Assembly: GCA_020746105.1 (NCBI GenBank)
Contig: CM036621.1
Span: forward strand, 22,278,501-22,342,500
Direction: 5' to 3'
From: Trogon surrucura
Lineage: Eukaryota; Chordata; Aves; Trogoniformes; Trogonidae
Length of the DNA: 64,000 nucleotides
This document shows, piece after piece, positions 11,201 to 23,200 of the stretch. Position numbers and translations under genes: made by a program. Below the pieces are notes generated by a model. It searched no databases and had not been told where the DNA came from. It saw only the letters and a list, made by a program, of their open reading frames with translations. Position 1 is the first letter of the stretch. Each line of letters opens with the position of its first letter.

Positions 11201-14200
11201 CCAGAGGCACAAGTTCCTTAAAGGGGGCTACAGCCCATGCACCCTCCAAACACAGCAGGAAGCAGCTGGCCCCCCCGACAGAGTTGCTGCAAGTGACCCT
11301 TGCTGGCAAGGAAGCAGCTCCTGCTCACTCCCTCTGCCTCAAAGAGCACTTGGCTCAGATCAAAAACTTTGACAGCATGTTTTTACATCTCTCTAAATGC
11401 ATCAGTCTAACCAAATACTCACAGGAAACAACTTGTTCTGCCCTGTGAAACAACCTCCACCTCTGAGTGCAGGGTCAGCTCCAAACAGACCAGCCATGGT
11501 GCTTCCACACACCAGTGCCCACACACAGCCCCATGTCTGGGGCCAGGCTCTCAGCTGCTTGAAGTCAGCTCAGTCAGTGAAGTCCGGAGGGACTTGTCCC
11601 CGCTGAGGAGATAGTTCCCTGCTGCTACTCACAAGCCGTGGCTTGAAGACAGGCTGGGAGAATTGACCAACAAGTGTGTTATTTCTCTCCTCAGACATGA
11701 TCTAACTCAGCAACAGTGGTGTTAGAGCCTGGCTGAGCAGCTCTGCAGGCAGGGGCACTGTCTCCTCAGGGGGCTGAAACTGGAACATAAGAGGTTCCGC
11801 TTAAACTCGAGAAGAAACTTCTTCTCAGTGAGGGTGACGGAGCCCTGGAACAGGCTGCCCAGAGAGGCTGTGGAGTCTCCTTCTCTGGAGACATTCAAGA
11901 CCTGCCTGGACACATTCCTGTGGGGCATAGTCTAGGCATTCCTGCTCTGGCAGGGGGATTGGACTTGATGATCTTTCGAGGTCCCTTCCAATCCCTAACA
12001 TTCTATGATTCTATGATTCTATGATTCTATGACAGACATTCCTTTTGGGCTGCGTAACCTCCTGGCCCTGCTCTGCATGGGTGATTATCAGCTCACAGTG
12101 GAGTAATGCCAAAGCCTATCCTGGCCTGTGATCGGGCAGGCAAACCTTGTGCCAGAGAATCCCAATAATGCTGCAAATCTTCAAAGAAAGATAAAACAGC
12201 GAGGCTTTTGCTTCTTATCTTCTTCAGCACTACTAAGCACAGGGGAGGACCTCAGCTGTGTGAGAAGTCGCGGCTACTCCAGTCCCTTCCATGCAGGAGC
12301 TGAACCCTGAGGGCAAGTTGCAAACACTCAATGTTTAAAAGATGCTTTGAGGTAGACATTTTAAGAGCATATTAAAAACTCCAAGATCCTGGTTTCTTTC
12401 TTCCTATTGTTTCCTTATTTCCTTCATTTTGCTGTTTCCTTACAGATCCCTCAGACCTACCAGCACTTGGCTGATCTGTTTCCCTTTGTGATGAATATCT
12501 CAGCACTGGGCTTTTGTTGGATGAAATTGAAGGTACCTCTGCCAAGCTAATAACACAAAAGACAAAGTCTCAACTGGCCTAAGGCTTAAAAAAAAAAAGT
12601 AATTCTTGGAATTCTTCTCCTATTTATTTGTTTATTTTATTTTATTCAAGCGGAGAAGAAAGTACAATTTGACCCCCCCACCTAAGCTAATTGGCTTTTT
12701 TTAATCTTAAAGTCTATAGCCCTAAACTGCTCAAGTCCAGATGTCAGATCAAGAATGTCAAGCAGAGTGAAGTTTTAGAGGTTAAAAGCTATGAACTGCT
12801 CGCTGTAGCCTAGCCTCTATACTTTTACATTCAGCTTCAGAAGTGGATTCTTTTTCTTGTGTAGAGGGATGGAGATGAGAAGCTTTAGGACTCAATGAAG
12901 AGCACTACCTTGTGATACCTTTCAAGGTAACTAAGAAGGAATCAAAGATGATGTTTAATCAGTGAATGTTATCTTAAAGGGGCAAAAATTAGAAAAGTAT
13001 AAAAGAATTTTTACAACTTTTTTAATTCCTTCTTGATAACTAAATGTAAGGGGTTAATTCTTCAGCACTTGATGAGTAAGCAATGATATGGAGTCATAGA
13101 CACCGAAACTAATCAACAAGAGACTATTTAGGAGTAAAGTTACTGAAAGAGTCTGTAAGTTTCTGTAGAAACCACCTACACATGCTACCTTGAACAATCA
13201 ACAGCTAAGAAAGGAAAATAAAGTTTTAGATGTTACTCTTAAATACTGTACACAGCCCAAGGAATGGCAGAAAGGGAGAGTACATTCAGAGCAGGCACGC
13301 AGTAAGTGCTCACCTTTCTCTTCTGACTCCAAAATCTCTTGCAACACGAGGAATGAAGCAGACTGTCTGGGTGGCTCATTTGACTCTTGATTCTCCTGGA
13401 GCATCTTGTAAACCTCAGATTGTCTGTCTATGACAGTGCCACCTGGAGGCTGGTTCTGCTGATCTAAACTGAGGAAGGAACAGAGAACACACTTGTTAAA
13501 CAGCTGAACACTAAAGCAGTCCCTCTTGCAGAATTTTCACAGCGCATGAAGGATGATCATGCAAAAGACTGAAGAATGAGTGTGCAAAACACAGGCACAA
13601 CAGGACGCCATAAAACATGGAGGTGCTGGATGTGCTCACACACCACTGCTGCGGCCCAGCTGGGATCGGCACCCAGGGCTGTCCACGTATGCCACTGCCC
13701 ATGGGCTCTGCCAACTGCCCCCAGCCAGTCCTCAAGGGTTCCCCCTGCTTTGCTATTACTATATGCTCCAGGAGTGAAAACTTTCTGCCCAGGAAATTAC
13801 TGCTCTGTTAATAGGAAAATAAAGAACTCACGTGCTGGGATGGGAATCCCATCTGGTATCTGTACCATCTATGCATGCACCTTTCATGCATAAACTACTT
13901 CAGACTGCCACGTTACACCACTGTGAATCTCATATGAAGTAAAGCTTATTCCATTAAAACAAATCTTTGCAAGTACACTGTGAACTGGTTGTAAAGGCCA
14001 CCTTCACAAAGTAACATCTGTAGGATCTAACTGAAAAAAAAGAACTTCCGATCGGCACTAATTTTAGTTTTTCAAGTGAGTGTTAGTATTTCTGTTTTAG
14101 AGATGTAGACTCTGAGTCACAGCCCATTAACAGCATTTAACTAGGGTTAACAAGCAGGCCAAGGACAGAGGAGATTCTGCCTGCTAAGACTAAGCCTTTC

Positions 14201-17200
14201 TTTCAGTTGTCTCCTGAGGTGTTGCTTCTGCCACTCATCCCAGCAGGGACTTGCACCCTCAGCCTAGAGCCCAAGCTGCTTCAAGGGCAGCTTCTCACCG
14301 TGCAGGCTGGCTGAAAGGGTGGTCATTGTGCCACCAAAGGGTGTTTAGGGCAAAAAAAAAAAGAGGCTGGAGGCAGTACCTAGGATGTTCTCCATATCTA
14401 GTAGGTATAGGATAAACTACAGGCTTAAAACTGCAGGAGGATATTCAGGATTTCCTGCAAACGGAAATACCAGAGGACATTGCTGTGTACAGGTAAGCAA
14501 CCTCCATACTAAAGGATTTTAAAAGAGTGGACAAATATCCACTGGGATTGATCTAAGTCAACGGTTTAAATTGATCAAATGCTGGGCTAGGGGATGGGCT
14601 AAATAAGAGGTTCTTGCCTGCCTTGTATTCTATGGCTGGAATAAAATGTCTCTGGAAAAACGAGACAACTGACAAGTCTCCTCTGACAGCTCAGCTACAT
14701 AATGCATCCTTATAAATGTAAATGGTCTATTAGGTTTCACCACCCCTGCACCTTGTGATTGCCTGAAAAAGTATATAAACATCCTGAAGTTCAGACTAAA
14801 TTGCAGAGGGAAATCTTTTTCTTAATGAGGCAAGTACATACTTTCCATGCCAATCTGCAATTGAGTCATCTGGGAGTTACTCCAAATAATAAACTCTTCA
14901 AGCATCAGAGGTAAAATCATTACATGTGTTATAAATTGCTATTTCCATAAAAAGAATTCCATAAAATGTTTCCATCTTCAGCAATTTTCAGTGGAGCAAG
15001 AAGCACAGTAGACTTGCAAGCAGCTGAACTCTTGAAGTCTAAATCTCATTTACTGAAGACTCATCCAAAACAAAACAACGATATGCCTTCTGTTGCACAG
15101 AAAATGTTCTGGGTTATCTCACATGAATCCATGTTCTTATATAAACTCATATACTCCCATCAATCTATCCACCCATAAAAACATTAGTCAAGAAGCCTGT
15201 CATTGCAGTTTGCATACTAAGAACGTTTCACTGACATGCATTCACAAAAGCAAAGGCTAAATCATCTCAAAGAGCACCAGAGTCAAACAAAGCCATCACA
15301 TTTCAACCATGCATTGTGCCAGTGTGCAAAACATACAGATCAGCTCTCGCAGCTATGCACCGTACAGAGATACTTGCAAATACAGTATTTTCAAAAGACT
15401 ATAAAAAAACCCCCAAATCCTAGAATTTGTACCAGCAGAGTGAAATACCTCAACCTGTCAGGGCAAAGAGCTGTGCTGCTTAAAGGGAAAAAAAATACGA
15501 AAAAGCACGTGCATTTTTTGAACAGACAAGGCCACACGCACAGGAGTTGTGCCTGCGGGCAATGAGGCTCACATGTCAGCTGATTTACAGCACCTCCTGT
15601 CACACAGATACTTTATCTGCAGCAGTTGCCAGCAACTGGTGTCCTTTTCCATGCGCAGGAGTTCCCTGCTGCAGAAACTTTGTAGGGGACGACTCCAACA
15701 ATCTTCCCTGCATTTCAGACTTGCACAACCATTACTCAATCTCACCACTTCTACCACAGGCAACTTGTGGTGCTGATTGAGTAACACTGGATCACTGAGC
15801 CTTGAAAACTGGCAAGAAGATGGTAATAAAAACCATAAAGGCACGGCCTTGCACAGTGTCTTCAGAAAAACTACAGCTTATTCTTCACTAATGTCATTTT
15901 ACTATTTTATGCTACTGCATTTCATAAAGTTTACCAGGATCTCAAAACTGGGCCACAAGAAGGCCTGGTATTCACGGCACTAATTTTTGCAGTGAAACAA
16001 TTGCTGACGCCTGGGGCTCCTTTGTGAGCGTTATCAGCTGCCCGGAGCAGCACGGCCAGCCAGCAGAGTGTGACCACTCCTGGCGTGCATATACAAGCCA
16101 GAGCAGTGACTGACAGCAAATAACTGAGCTAAGTAACAAAGCATGAGTAAATCCAGAGCCTCACGTTATCTCTTGGCTGGTGGCACACGGCAAAGCTTGA
16201 CTGTGTGGGTCCGTGGGTGGGAACACCAACTTTTCCGCTTTGAAGCACATGGTGCTCAGCTCAGGAGGGGGCTGTGAGCAGCCAGGGAGCTATGAGATTT
16301 GGCTGTGCCCTTTTGCTCTGTCCCACAAAGGCCATGGGACTGACCACCTCCCTGGACCACGGGTCACACAGAATCATAGAATAGTTTCAGCTGGAAGAGA
16401 CCTTGAAGATCATCGAGTCCAGCCTATGTCCCAGCCCCATCAACCTACTAAACTATGTCCCCCAAGGCGACATCTACCCATCTCTTAAACACTTCCAGGG
16501 ACAGTGACTCAACCACCTCCCTGGGTAGCCTGTTCCAATGGCTGACAACTCTTTCAGTAAAGAAATTCTTCCTAATATCTAACCTGAACCTCCCCTGGTG
16601 CAATTTAAATCCACAGCTGCAAGCTGCTTGGTCACGTAGCAGGGTAACTTTGCTGAGTGTTCACAACTTCCGAAACAAGTCAGCCTTGACTGGAGCGCTC
16701 CTGAGAGATGGCTAAATACGCTCTCTGCTTCACCCATTTCAATACTGAAATCCTCCCTGCAGAACCCTGTGGGCTGTCATTTAAAGGCATGGGCCAGCTG
16801 GTTTCCAACTCTCAGAAAGAGCAAACATCAAAGAGCAACCAGGCCTCGTGATTCTGAAGCTCTCCACAGAACCTGCATACCTCAGAGCACGTTGAGCATC
16901 TGCTGCTCCTATGTGCAGACAAGTGGGCAGGGGTAAAAACACAGACTGGGTCCTTCATGTGCCTGGTGCCTGCCCAGGCTGCTCCAAACTTGTGAGTATC
17001 AGCCAAAGATGGAGATCCATGACATCTGCTTCAGCCTCAAATGAGGCACACCTAGCACATGTCCATGGCCCAGTCCACAGCTAATGAAACAAAAGCACAA
17101 GGACACATGCGGCAGCACCTTCCAGTCACCAAAAACGACAGTTGTGTCAATGCAGGAGAAAAATCAGCTTTCAGGATAAAGCACTCTCCTGCCCCCAGCA

Positions 17201-20200
17201 AATCCATCTGCTGCAGCCACCAGGGCCCTGCTGCGTGGGGTACGCAGGGGGCAATGGACACCCTGATGGGCTGAGATCCTGTTTTGGTGCTTCCCACGGT
17301 GTTGCACACAGACACAACGCAGAGAAAGCTCCTGTGAAGAGTCATGCACTAATGTTGGAAACACTGTGTCCTTGTGACCGGCCAATGCCACGGACAGGGA
17401 TGAGGCACTCGTGGACACCAAGATGTGGATGGAGAGATGCGACGAGCTGGCCACAGAGGCAGTGGGGAGGTTACCTGGGGAAATCGGGGCTAATGGATGA
17501 GATCTGCCCCTGCAGGGAATCCATGATGTTGCTCTGCGAATAGAGCTGCAGGGGAGAATTGAACTGTACATGCAGCACTTTGAGTCCTGGCACCTCCACT
17601 TCCACGGGGCTGTTTGGGCAGACCCGGGCCACACGCTTCAGCTGCTCGGGCCCCACTCGCACTTGGCTGGGGCTGGAGGAGGTGCTGGGCCTCCGCTGTG
17701 GTGGCTCTGAGGTTTGCGCCTGCAGAGGGTTATAGACGGAGGCAAGGGGAGCCTGCATGGCGCCTCTCGGTGACCGGCAGCTACGGGCCCACACGGTCAC
17801 ATGGGCAGTTTGAGTTGGGTTTGTTTGGGGTTTACATTGTGGGATTGAAGGGAAAATGCAGAGGAGGAAGAAAGGAAAGAAGGAATAAATTAATGCAGGG
17901 CTAAAACAAATACTCCAAGTGACACAAGCAGTTGCAGAGTACTGTCTGAAGGACACACTCTTGAATACACAACTTCACACAAAAGGTTTCTGGCTAATGC
18001 TGTGGCTCTGGTCTTGCATTTCAGGTATGTCCACACAAAAACTAAAATGCAGTCGCTCTATTGGTGAGCAAATGCAGGGGTCGTAAAAGCAATAAAGACA
18101 TGGCAGCAGGGGTTTCACTTTGAAATAGCTGCAGGAGCACACATTCATGGTCCCAGCTGTCCAGCCAAGGAAAGCCACCTTCCCTGCTGCCCTTCCCAAA
18201 GCTAACCTGGGTGCCTTACTGAGGGGCACTGTCACCTCCAATCCCAAAACAGATGTACTCAGCATGGGGGCTTCTCCCTGCCCTCCCCACCTGCTTTGCA
18301 GCACCAAATCCAGTGGAGATGTTTGCTGCTGTTTCTGCTTGCACCTCAGCCCTGCATTTACATCACACGCCCTCTAAGGATGGAGCATGGATGAAGTCCC
18401 CATGTCACGTCACCCTGTGCAGTGACAGGCCGATCCTGGGCACTGATACGTTGTGCGTCTCCTGGGTGCAGGATGGGGATGCAGATAAATGCCAGGTAAA
18501 CCCAGAGGAAGGTCAGCAATGTACAAATAACTCAGCAAAACTGACCACCAGGAATTTAAAGGCAGCTGGAAGACTGTGAAAGGAGACTGCACATCCTGTA
18601 CTTGTGCACTGGGGAGACCACAGCTGGTTTTTAACGGCAGGTTGAGGCCCCTGAATTCACTGAAAACCAGCAGCAGCTCATTTGGTTTTGATGACTTTGT
18701 AAACAAAAGTGTATTGGCATTGAAGGTCTCATTCACAGTCCCCCCAGCAGTCCTTTGCAACTTGCTATGTTTCAGCAAGGGAAAGATTAAAGAGATGCCT
18801 GTACTGCACAAGCAGCACGGCGGGCAACAGACCTTCCTGCTAGTAAAGGAGCACAGTGAGCCAGAACACTAGAAGAAACCCATCTCTTTGCTGATCCCTC
18901 AAGAAAAAGGGATCACCCACAAATTCCCAGCCAAATATACCTGGCTTCCAGGGAGGGCTCTCACTTGGAGAGGACTCTAGACTAGACTCGAGGTAGTATT
19001 TGACCACCACATGGTCCTGTCAGGCTAATGCAAACTCAGACTTCCCTTGCCCATCCTCTGCTTTTGCTCAGCCCCTGAATGAGGCTACTGAGGTCCATCA
19101 GAAGCAAATGAACAAACATCTGTCACCTTGTCTGCCAGCTGCAGCACCATAACTCTGCCTAGAATAGCTCATGCTGCAGACCGGGCTGCCACTGCGAGAA
19201 GTCGGTTTCAGTCAGGGGTAAGTTTTCAGGCTTGTGTTAAATCACAATCTCAGGCCTTTGTGCCCTGCAAAAGCAGAGGCTGAAGTTACTTTTGTCTCCC
19301 CACTCACAAGTCAAGAATTCAGTCAAGTATTACCTAAAGCATTGGCCTTGAATCTTTTGTTGTAAAAATGGCCAAGGTCTTCCAGGCAGTTTGATACTAC
19401 TATATAGAGACTTACGGCAGTTAAGTAACTTGACCAACACAGCCAGAATGATTTCAGACAGCTTCTTGTTTATTGCTTCCAATGAAAAAAAGAGGACCTT
19501 TGAACTGCTGGGAGAAAGCAATACCTTTGGTGGGGCTCAGATGCAACCATAAAAATTCAACAGGCCTTTTTAGGGTTGGGATACTTTGCAACCCCATATA
19601 TAAAACTGCTCACACATGTATGAATGCTTCAGCTACTTTTTAAATCTCCTGTGAAAAACAAGGTTCAATAACAAAAAACAGACAGATCCAAACTTATGCA
19701 GAGCCTGCCTACGAATCCCAGGCCAGACAGGGATAGGGATGCATGTGCTTCCTGCGCTAGCCGGTATTCTTCCTGCCCAGCATTGCCCGCAAGGCCAGCA
19801 CAAAACACTAACTTTACGAAGTGCTTGTAACAAGCTATCAGGCACCTGTTCAGACCAGCGGGCTGGTATGTCATGCTGAATGCACATGGAAACTGCGTCG
19901 GTCTCTGCTGAATAAAGAAACACAACAGCATTAATTTAATTTCTGCATCTCATCAAATGTTCCCCGTTCCTCTGAGCCCTGCCCCTGGGAATCACAGCCA
20001 CGCTCGTGCTTCCGATTCTTCCCTTTTCCTGCAAGAGAGCTCTTCCAGGTTAACAAATTGGTACCCTCGCAGAGAACCCACGCCTCCTGGAGCCTTCCCT
20101 TGGGAGCCCAGGCAGGAAGGGCAGGCAAGGAAGATACTTACGGCTTGGCAGGCTCCTGAGCCCCAAGTGACGTCTTTGACTCCACTGCACTGTTGAAGGT

Positions 20201-23200
20201 CTGGATGTTCTCTGAGGAGTAGAGGCCTGCTGGATTGTTGTACTGAGCAGTGATCACTCTGGGGGCAGAAGCCGTGGCAGCAGTGAAGGGCACCGCGCTC
20301 CGGTTGTGTGCACTTCCTATATGCCTTATTTCCTGCATGCAAAGGAGCAGAGGCAAAAATCAGAGGTGCTCAGGCAGGCAGGTGGGAGGTGGATGGGCAG
20401 CCCAGAGCGAGCAGCCACAGCAGTGGTGGTCTTTGCTTGTGGTGTCAGGTGAGGAGCACGTGACCATGACCACCAAAAGAGGGGAGCATCCTCCACATGT
20501 GACAAGGGCCCCTGGCCCCATCCTAGATGGCTTCAGGCTGACATTCAGGACATTTCAGAGTTTCTGATGAGCTCAGAAACACTGTCAGAGCTATTAGCTC
20601 AAGGTGCCACACACCTGGGAGCTCCTGCAAGCCTACAGTAAGCCAAGGTAGGGATCTACCTTCTCATGCGAGACTATATATTTTAAGCATTCCTTGTCAT
20701 TTCCAAAAGCAGGCCTGATTTCTATGGAAAAGTGAAGATAAGGGGCAGAAAGAGGAGCAGTCTTCAATGACATCTGAAAGTCTGGCTTTCCTTAGTTAAA
20801 GGCAACCCAAAAAGAAGGGATTTGTCACTACTACAAGTGCTCTGGAGCATGTCTGCTCCTTCAGCTAAGACTGGGGTTCACAGGTGTCTTTGACAATCAA
20901 CTCTGGACTCTGCACAAGAAACTCTCCCAATAAAGGTGGGAATACGACAATTGTTGATGCAAAGGACTGTCCACAGGCAGTGACAGCTAACTGTCAGAGA
21001 CTTCTGCAGTGTCAGAAGTATGAGATATCCCCCAGACGTTCTGCGTTTTCTGCAGACTGGAAGCTTCCAGTGGTATTAGTGGATACTTAGACACACTGGT
21101 TACAATTTAATAAGAAAGGGGTCAAATTCAAGTTAAATAAGACATGAGGTAGGACTCTTCTGAATCACAGCCGGCACTAACAAAAATGGGGAAATTTCTA
21201 AGCCCCATCACGAGTTCAGCAGGCTGTGAATTAGCAGCCTTGGGGTAGAGATAACAACTTTCAGGGATTATTTTTCCCCAAAGAAGGTACTTGACCAAAG
21301 CAAGGAGAAAGTACAATGAGACCTCACTAGAGCAGGCATAAGAAAGGGCGAACATTCATGGAGGCAGCTAAAATATCCAAGGCTAAAAGATGGCATCAAA
21401 ATGTACATTTTCAAATGTTTTAGCCAGCAGTAGAGGTTGGGCAGGTCTAAAGTCCAACTGCACAGAATGAAACAAGGCCCTTGTTAAAATGCCAGGCCCG
21501 TGGTTCCCAGCCTTAGTTAACACAACTGGTTCCCCTTCCCACTCCATAGGGGTGCTGACTTCTATGGCAACAAAGTGAGCCTTCACCACCCTTTGAACAG
21601 CATGGCATTTGTCTGATAGAGCTATAGTTACAGGATAAACACTCACTAGAAACAAGTATGATGAAATTCCCCTACAGATTTTTCTTCAAATCACTTTTAT
21701 GTCCCCAGATTTCCTTAGGCAGCTGGCTAACATTCCCAGACTGACAGATGGGAGACATTTCACTTAATGGCACTCAAATACTATTTAGGGCATCAAGGAG
21801 AGCGATGTGGATCCACATGGACTCATGAGTTACAAGTCATTTAAAATCATAGGTTAGCTCAAGATGTTCAGGTGTGAGGTGCTGGGACTGCTCTCCCACA
21901 GCCTTTTGGTCGATGTCTATCGACGTCAGCCATGAAGCTTTCCCACACACCAAGGGAAGAAAGACCCTAGAGTAATTAGCTAATCTCTCTGTTGCAATCT
22001 CATTCAAAGCACATAATAGTGCTCATAAAAATAGTCTTTCCCATGGCAGAAACTGTGGTCTTTAGCAAAAAAAAAAAAAAAAAAAAAATTACTTCATCCT
22101 GTATATCACACCATGGGGAAAAGTATCAGTGATCTTATATTAGCATCAAATACACATGCTAGCCCACCATTCGGGGGCAACAAGTGGGAGAGGGTTTCAA
22201 ATGTGCACATAGTCGGCTTAATGAAAGACAGGCAGAAATTTTAGGCTCAAGGGGTTATACTCTTAGGTCAAATAGGCTCAAAATTAAAATCATGTCACAA
22301 TCTGTGTTGTGGAATAGCCAAGAATTAGGAAAAGGGGAAGTAATTTAGAGTAGGGTTTTTTTTAAATTCTGGTTTCCTAAGGAAGAAAGGTGGCTCAATT
22401 ACATACTTCACATGCACGTGGGCATGTTGCCATCCCCACCACAGACCTTTGAATCTGATGTCCAAGACGAAATCAGTTTGACAGTGATGGAGGTCTCAAG
22501 GATGTTTAAGTTCCTACATGTGTTGAGAAAATAGACAGACAGACAGACGAAAGTGACTGAAATCACATTAGTGCCTTGAGTCCAAGAATAGCAACACTTG
22601 CTCAGGCACAGAATCCACACGGATTTTGGCCTGCTTTTGGCTACCAGGCAGGTTTTCTGCTGTGTAATAATATCCAAGATCATAAAGGAAGCTTTCAAAA
22701 GTATCAGGGCATCTGCAGTAGCTCTCACATGGACAAAGTCCACCAACTGTGAGGGAGTTTACAGGAGATTGTATAGAGATATTGGTGCTGAAGGTGGTGT
22801 CTGAAGATCAGATCAGAAAACTCCCGTTTGAAGAACAGCATAGAAGGTGTATAACCTGAGAGACTATAGGCAAGTATTTCAAGAGCAGTAACATAAAGAG
22901 CATTTGGATAATCCAGATTCTCCAGTGCTTCCTGTCATGCCACGCTGCTCTTTCTGCTTGAGCTGTGGAAGGAATTTGCATAGAACAAGTGCTTTCATGA
23001 TCCCAAGATCAAAAGATAAGATGTTCTCACTGTCAAATGTATTTGCCTAGGGATTTGCTAAAACTGTCAATCCAGGTCCTGTGCTCTGCAGCAGTTTTGT
23101 TAAAGCTCCAGCTCCTGGAATCATGTGTTTAACTGAGAATCTCTTGACTTAATACTGGGAAAAAAAAATCAGAAATGTGACACTCCCCAAAACCTGTCCA

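Larger units (their letters stand above)
13469..20141 (-). other. PDLIM1 intron 4 (contains the alternative ZM exon)
   Basis: 6673-bp intron with the candidate exon at 17475-17719. It contains a probable old LINE remnant (14400-14637), a CR1 fragment (16370-16610) and an A run at 14349-14360. No other exon resembling the additional PDLIM3 muscle exon was recognised between 17.7 and 20.1 kb. Confidence 0.7.

Noticed and set aside
22066-22088. Long A run as the tail of a processed pseudogene.
   Set aside because: No coding-like or gene-like body and no flanking duplication on either side; treated as a simple repeat.
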